A stretch of DNA of 7,174 nucleotides from the NCBI GenBank assembly GCA_937876435.1, contig CALEIL010000002.1, positions 1 through 7,174 of the forward strand, given 5' to 3'. This DNA is from an uncultured Bacteroidota bacterium (GTDB lineage: Bacteria; Bacteroidota; Bacteroidia; Chitinophagales; Saprospiraceae). The notes under the pieces were generated by a model. It had not been told where the DNA came from, ran no database searches, and worked only from the letters and a program-made list of their open reading frames with translations. Shown piece by piece: positions 6,240-7,174 of the stretch. How positions within the stretch are numbered: position 1 is the first letter of the stretch; each line of letters starts with the position of its first letter. The position numbers were made by a program, and so were the translations under genes.

Positions 6240-6968
6240 ATGACGCCATTTATCGCTGAAATTTTGGGGACTTTCTTGCTGATCTTGCTGGGAAATGGGG
6301 TGGTCGCCAATGTCGTATTAAAAGATACCAAAGGGTCGGATTCGGGCTGGATCGTGATTGCTACAGGTTGGGCATTGGCCGTTTTTGTGGGGGTCGTGGT
6401 CGCGGGACCTTATAGTGGAGCCCATATCAATCCAGCGGTTTCTGTAGGCCTGGCGGTTGCCGGTAAATTTGAATGGGCGCTGGTGCCGGTTTATATTGCA
6501 GGTCAAATGCTGGGGGCTGGGTTGGGAGCCTTGACGGTCTGGTTGTTTTACAGATCCCATTATTGGGTGAGTAATGATGTGATAGCGATGAGGGCAACTT
6601 TCTGTACGCATCCGGCTATTCGGCACAACGGAAATAACTTTTTTTCGGAGCTGGTAGGAACCTTTGTACTGATCATTGTGGTATTGTATATCACCGGGGC
6701 CAGTCTCGAGGATCCAGCGATGACCCCGATCGGGTTGGGGTCGATCGGAGCCATTCCGGTGGCTTTTCTGGTGTGGGCGATCGGGCTGAGCCTGGGGGGT
6801 ACTACGGGGTACGCCATCAATCCCGCACGGGATCTGGCACCGAGAATCGTCTATAGTATGATATACAGAAAAGGTGACCATTCAGCTGGCTGGGATTATA
6901 GTTGGATTCCAGTAGTCGGACCGTTGGGGGGAGCGGTGATAGCGGGAGGATTGTATTTGCTGCTTTAG
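6240..6968 (+). CDS. glpF: Glycerol uptake facilitator (aquaglyceroporin, MIP family)
   Basis: GlpF is a six-helix inner-membrane channel that lets glycerol enter by facilitated diffusion. The 242-residue protein has both half-helix NPA motifs, 'GAHINPAVSVG' (60-70) and 'GYAINPARDLAP' (190-201), and the usual hydrophobic helices, starting with 'FIAEILGTFLLILLGNG' at 4-20. The Asp after the second NPAR (D198) and a Trp at 44 aligning with E. coli W48 mark a glycerol channel and not a water-only aquaporin. The selectivity filter reads Trp44, Tyr191 (Phe in E. coli) and Arg197. It is shorter than E. coli GlpF (about 280), with a shorter C-terminal tail. It is last in the cluster, 27 bases after glpK, so it is probably co-transcribed. 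No hairpin plus T-run terminator was seen after its stop. Confidence 0.95.
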   Translation: MTPFIAEILGTFLLILLGNGVVANVVLKDTKGSDSGWIVIATGWALAVFVGVVVAGPYSGAHINPAVSVGLAVAGKFEWALVPVYIAGQMLGAGLGALTVWLFYRSHYWVSNDVIAMRATFCTHPAIRHNGNNFFSELVGTFVLIIVVLYITGASLEDPAMTPIGLGSIGAIPVAFLVWAIGLSLGGTTGYAINPARDLAPRIVYSMIYRKGDHSAGWDYSWIPVVGPLGGAVIAGGLYLLL

Positions 6969-6972
6969 ACTG

Positions 6973-7000
6973 CTGTTGGCTATAGGCTGTTAGCTATTGG
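6973..7000. repeat. 14-base tandem direct repeat after glpF
   Basis: Two adjacent 14-base units, CTGTTGGCTATAGG (6973-6986) and CTGTTAGCTATTGG (6987-7000), agree at 12 of 14 positions. They begin 5 bases after the glpF stop. They do not form a strong hairpin, so they are not an obvious terminator. They may be part of a dispersed intergenic repeat family. Confidence 0.5.
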
Positions 7001-7015
7001 CGGATGCAGATTTGA

Positions 7016-7042
7016 TCACGGATTTGTGGGGATTCACGGATT
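7016..7042. repeat. 9-base direct repeat TCACGGATT, 18-base period
   Basis: TCACGGATT occurs at 7016-7024 and again at 7034-7042, separated by TGTGGGGAT. The wider stretch (GATCACGGATT ... GATTCACGGATT) has the look of short intergenic repeats seen in many copies in some Bacteroidota genomes; that is from memory and not checked here. Base composition differs from the coding DNA on the left. Confidence 0.45.
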
Positions 7043-7082
7043 CCCAGGTGCCACATTACCCCATCACCTCCACTAGAAATAG

Positions 7083-7109
7083 AAAACCCCGGCTGACAGG
7101 CCAGGGCTT
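7083..7109 (-). terminator. Rho-independent terminator of the tRNA-Gly transcript
   Basis: On the minus strand CCCTGGC (7106-7100) pairs with GCCGGGG (7093-7087), 7 base pairs including one G-T, around a 6-base loop. TTTT follows at 7086-7083. Weaker pairs (A7109 and A7108 with T7084 and T7085, G7107 with T7086) can extend the stem into the T-run. It begins 4 bases after the mature tRNA 3' end, as expected for a tRNA terminator. Read on the plus strand it has no T-run, so it should not terminate glpF. Confidence 0.75.
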
Positions 7110-7113
7110 GATG

Positions 7114-7174
<61 letters not shown>

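Overview
The window reads as chromosomal DNA of a member of the Bacteroidota, probably of the Saprospiria (Lewinella/Haliscomenobacter) type. The phylum call rests on three things: a piece of a type IX secretion (T9SS) C-terminal sorting domain, a secreted protein with the 'NLIPNPYFD ... CDHQPITFNAG ... YRWNTGE' layout typical of Bacteroidota surface proteins, and promoter elements matching the Bacteroidota -7 consensus TAnnTTTG instead of a sigma70 TATAAT. Shine-Dalgarno sequences are weak or absent, which also fits. The finer placement is a guess from general look.

Layout. Bases 1-818 (minus strand) hold the first 272 codons of a secreted multidomain protein whose 3' end lies outside the window. 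Just upstream of it, 865-1095 (minus) is an orphan T9SS sorting-domain fragment with no body and no convincing start, probably the relic of a decayed secreted-protein gene. A class I SAM-dependent methyltransferase follows on the plus strand (1154-1999). It converges on a secreted endonuclease/exonuclease/phosphatase-fold hydrolase on the minus strand (2042-2899). From 3096 to 6968 the plus strand carries a complete glycerol utilisation cluster: glpD, glpK and glpF. The right end has short degenerate direct repeats, then on the minus strand a Rho-independent terminator and a tRNA-Gly(GCC) cut by the window edge.

How the genes work together. GlpF lets glycerol through the inner membrane, GlpK traps it as sn-glycerol-3-phosphate, and GlpD oxidises this to dihydroxyacetone phosphate and feeds electrons to quinone. 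The 87-bp and 27-bp gaps and common strand suggest one transcription unit, with an inverted repeat in the glpD-glpK gap as a possible control element. No glpR/glpP-type regulator lies in the window. The secreted hydrolase is divergent from glpD; a link to glycerol supply is conceivable but unproven.

I found no convincing new multi-gene system. The observations most worth a second look are the orphan sorting domain, the inverted repeat before glpK, the GlpK regulatory loop that lacks the known allosteric residues, and the intergenic repeats after glpF.
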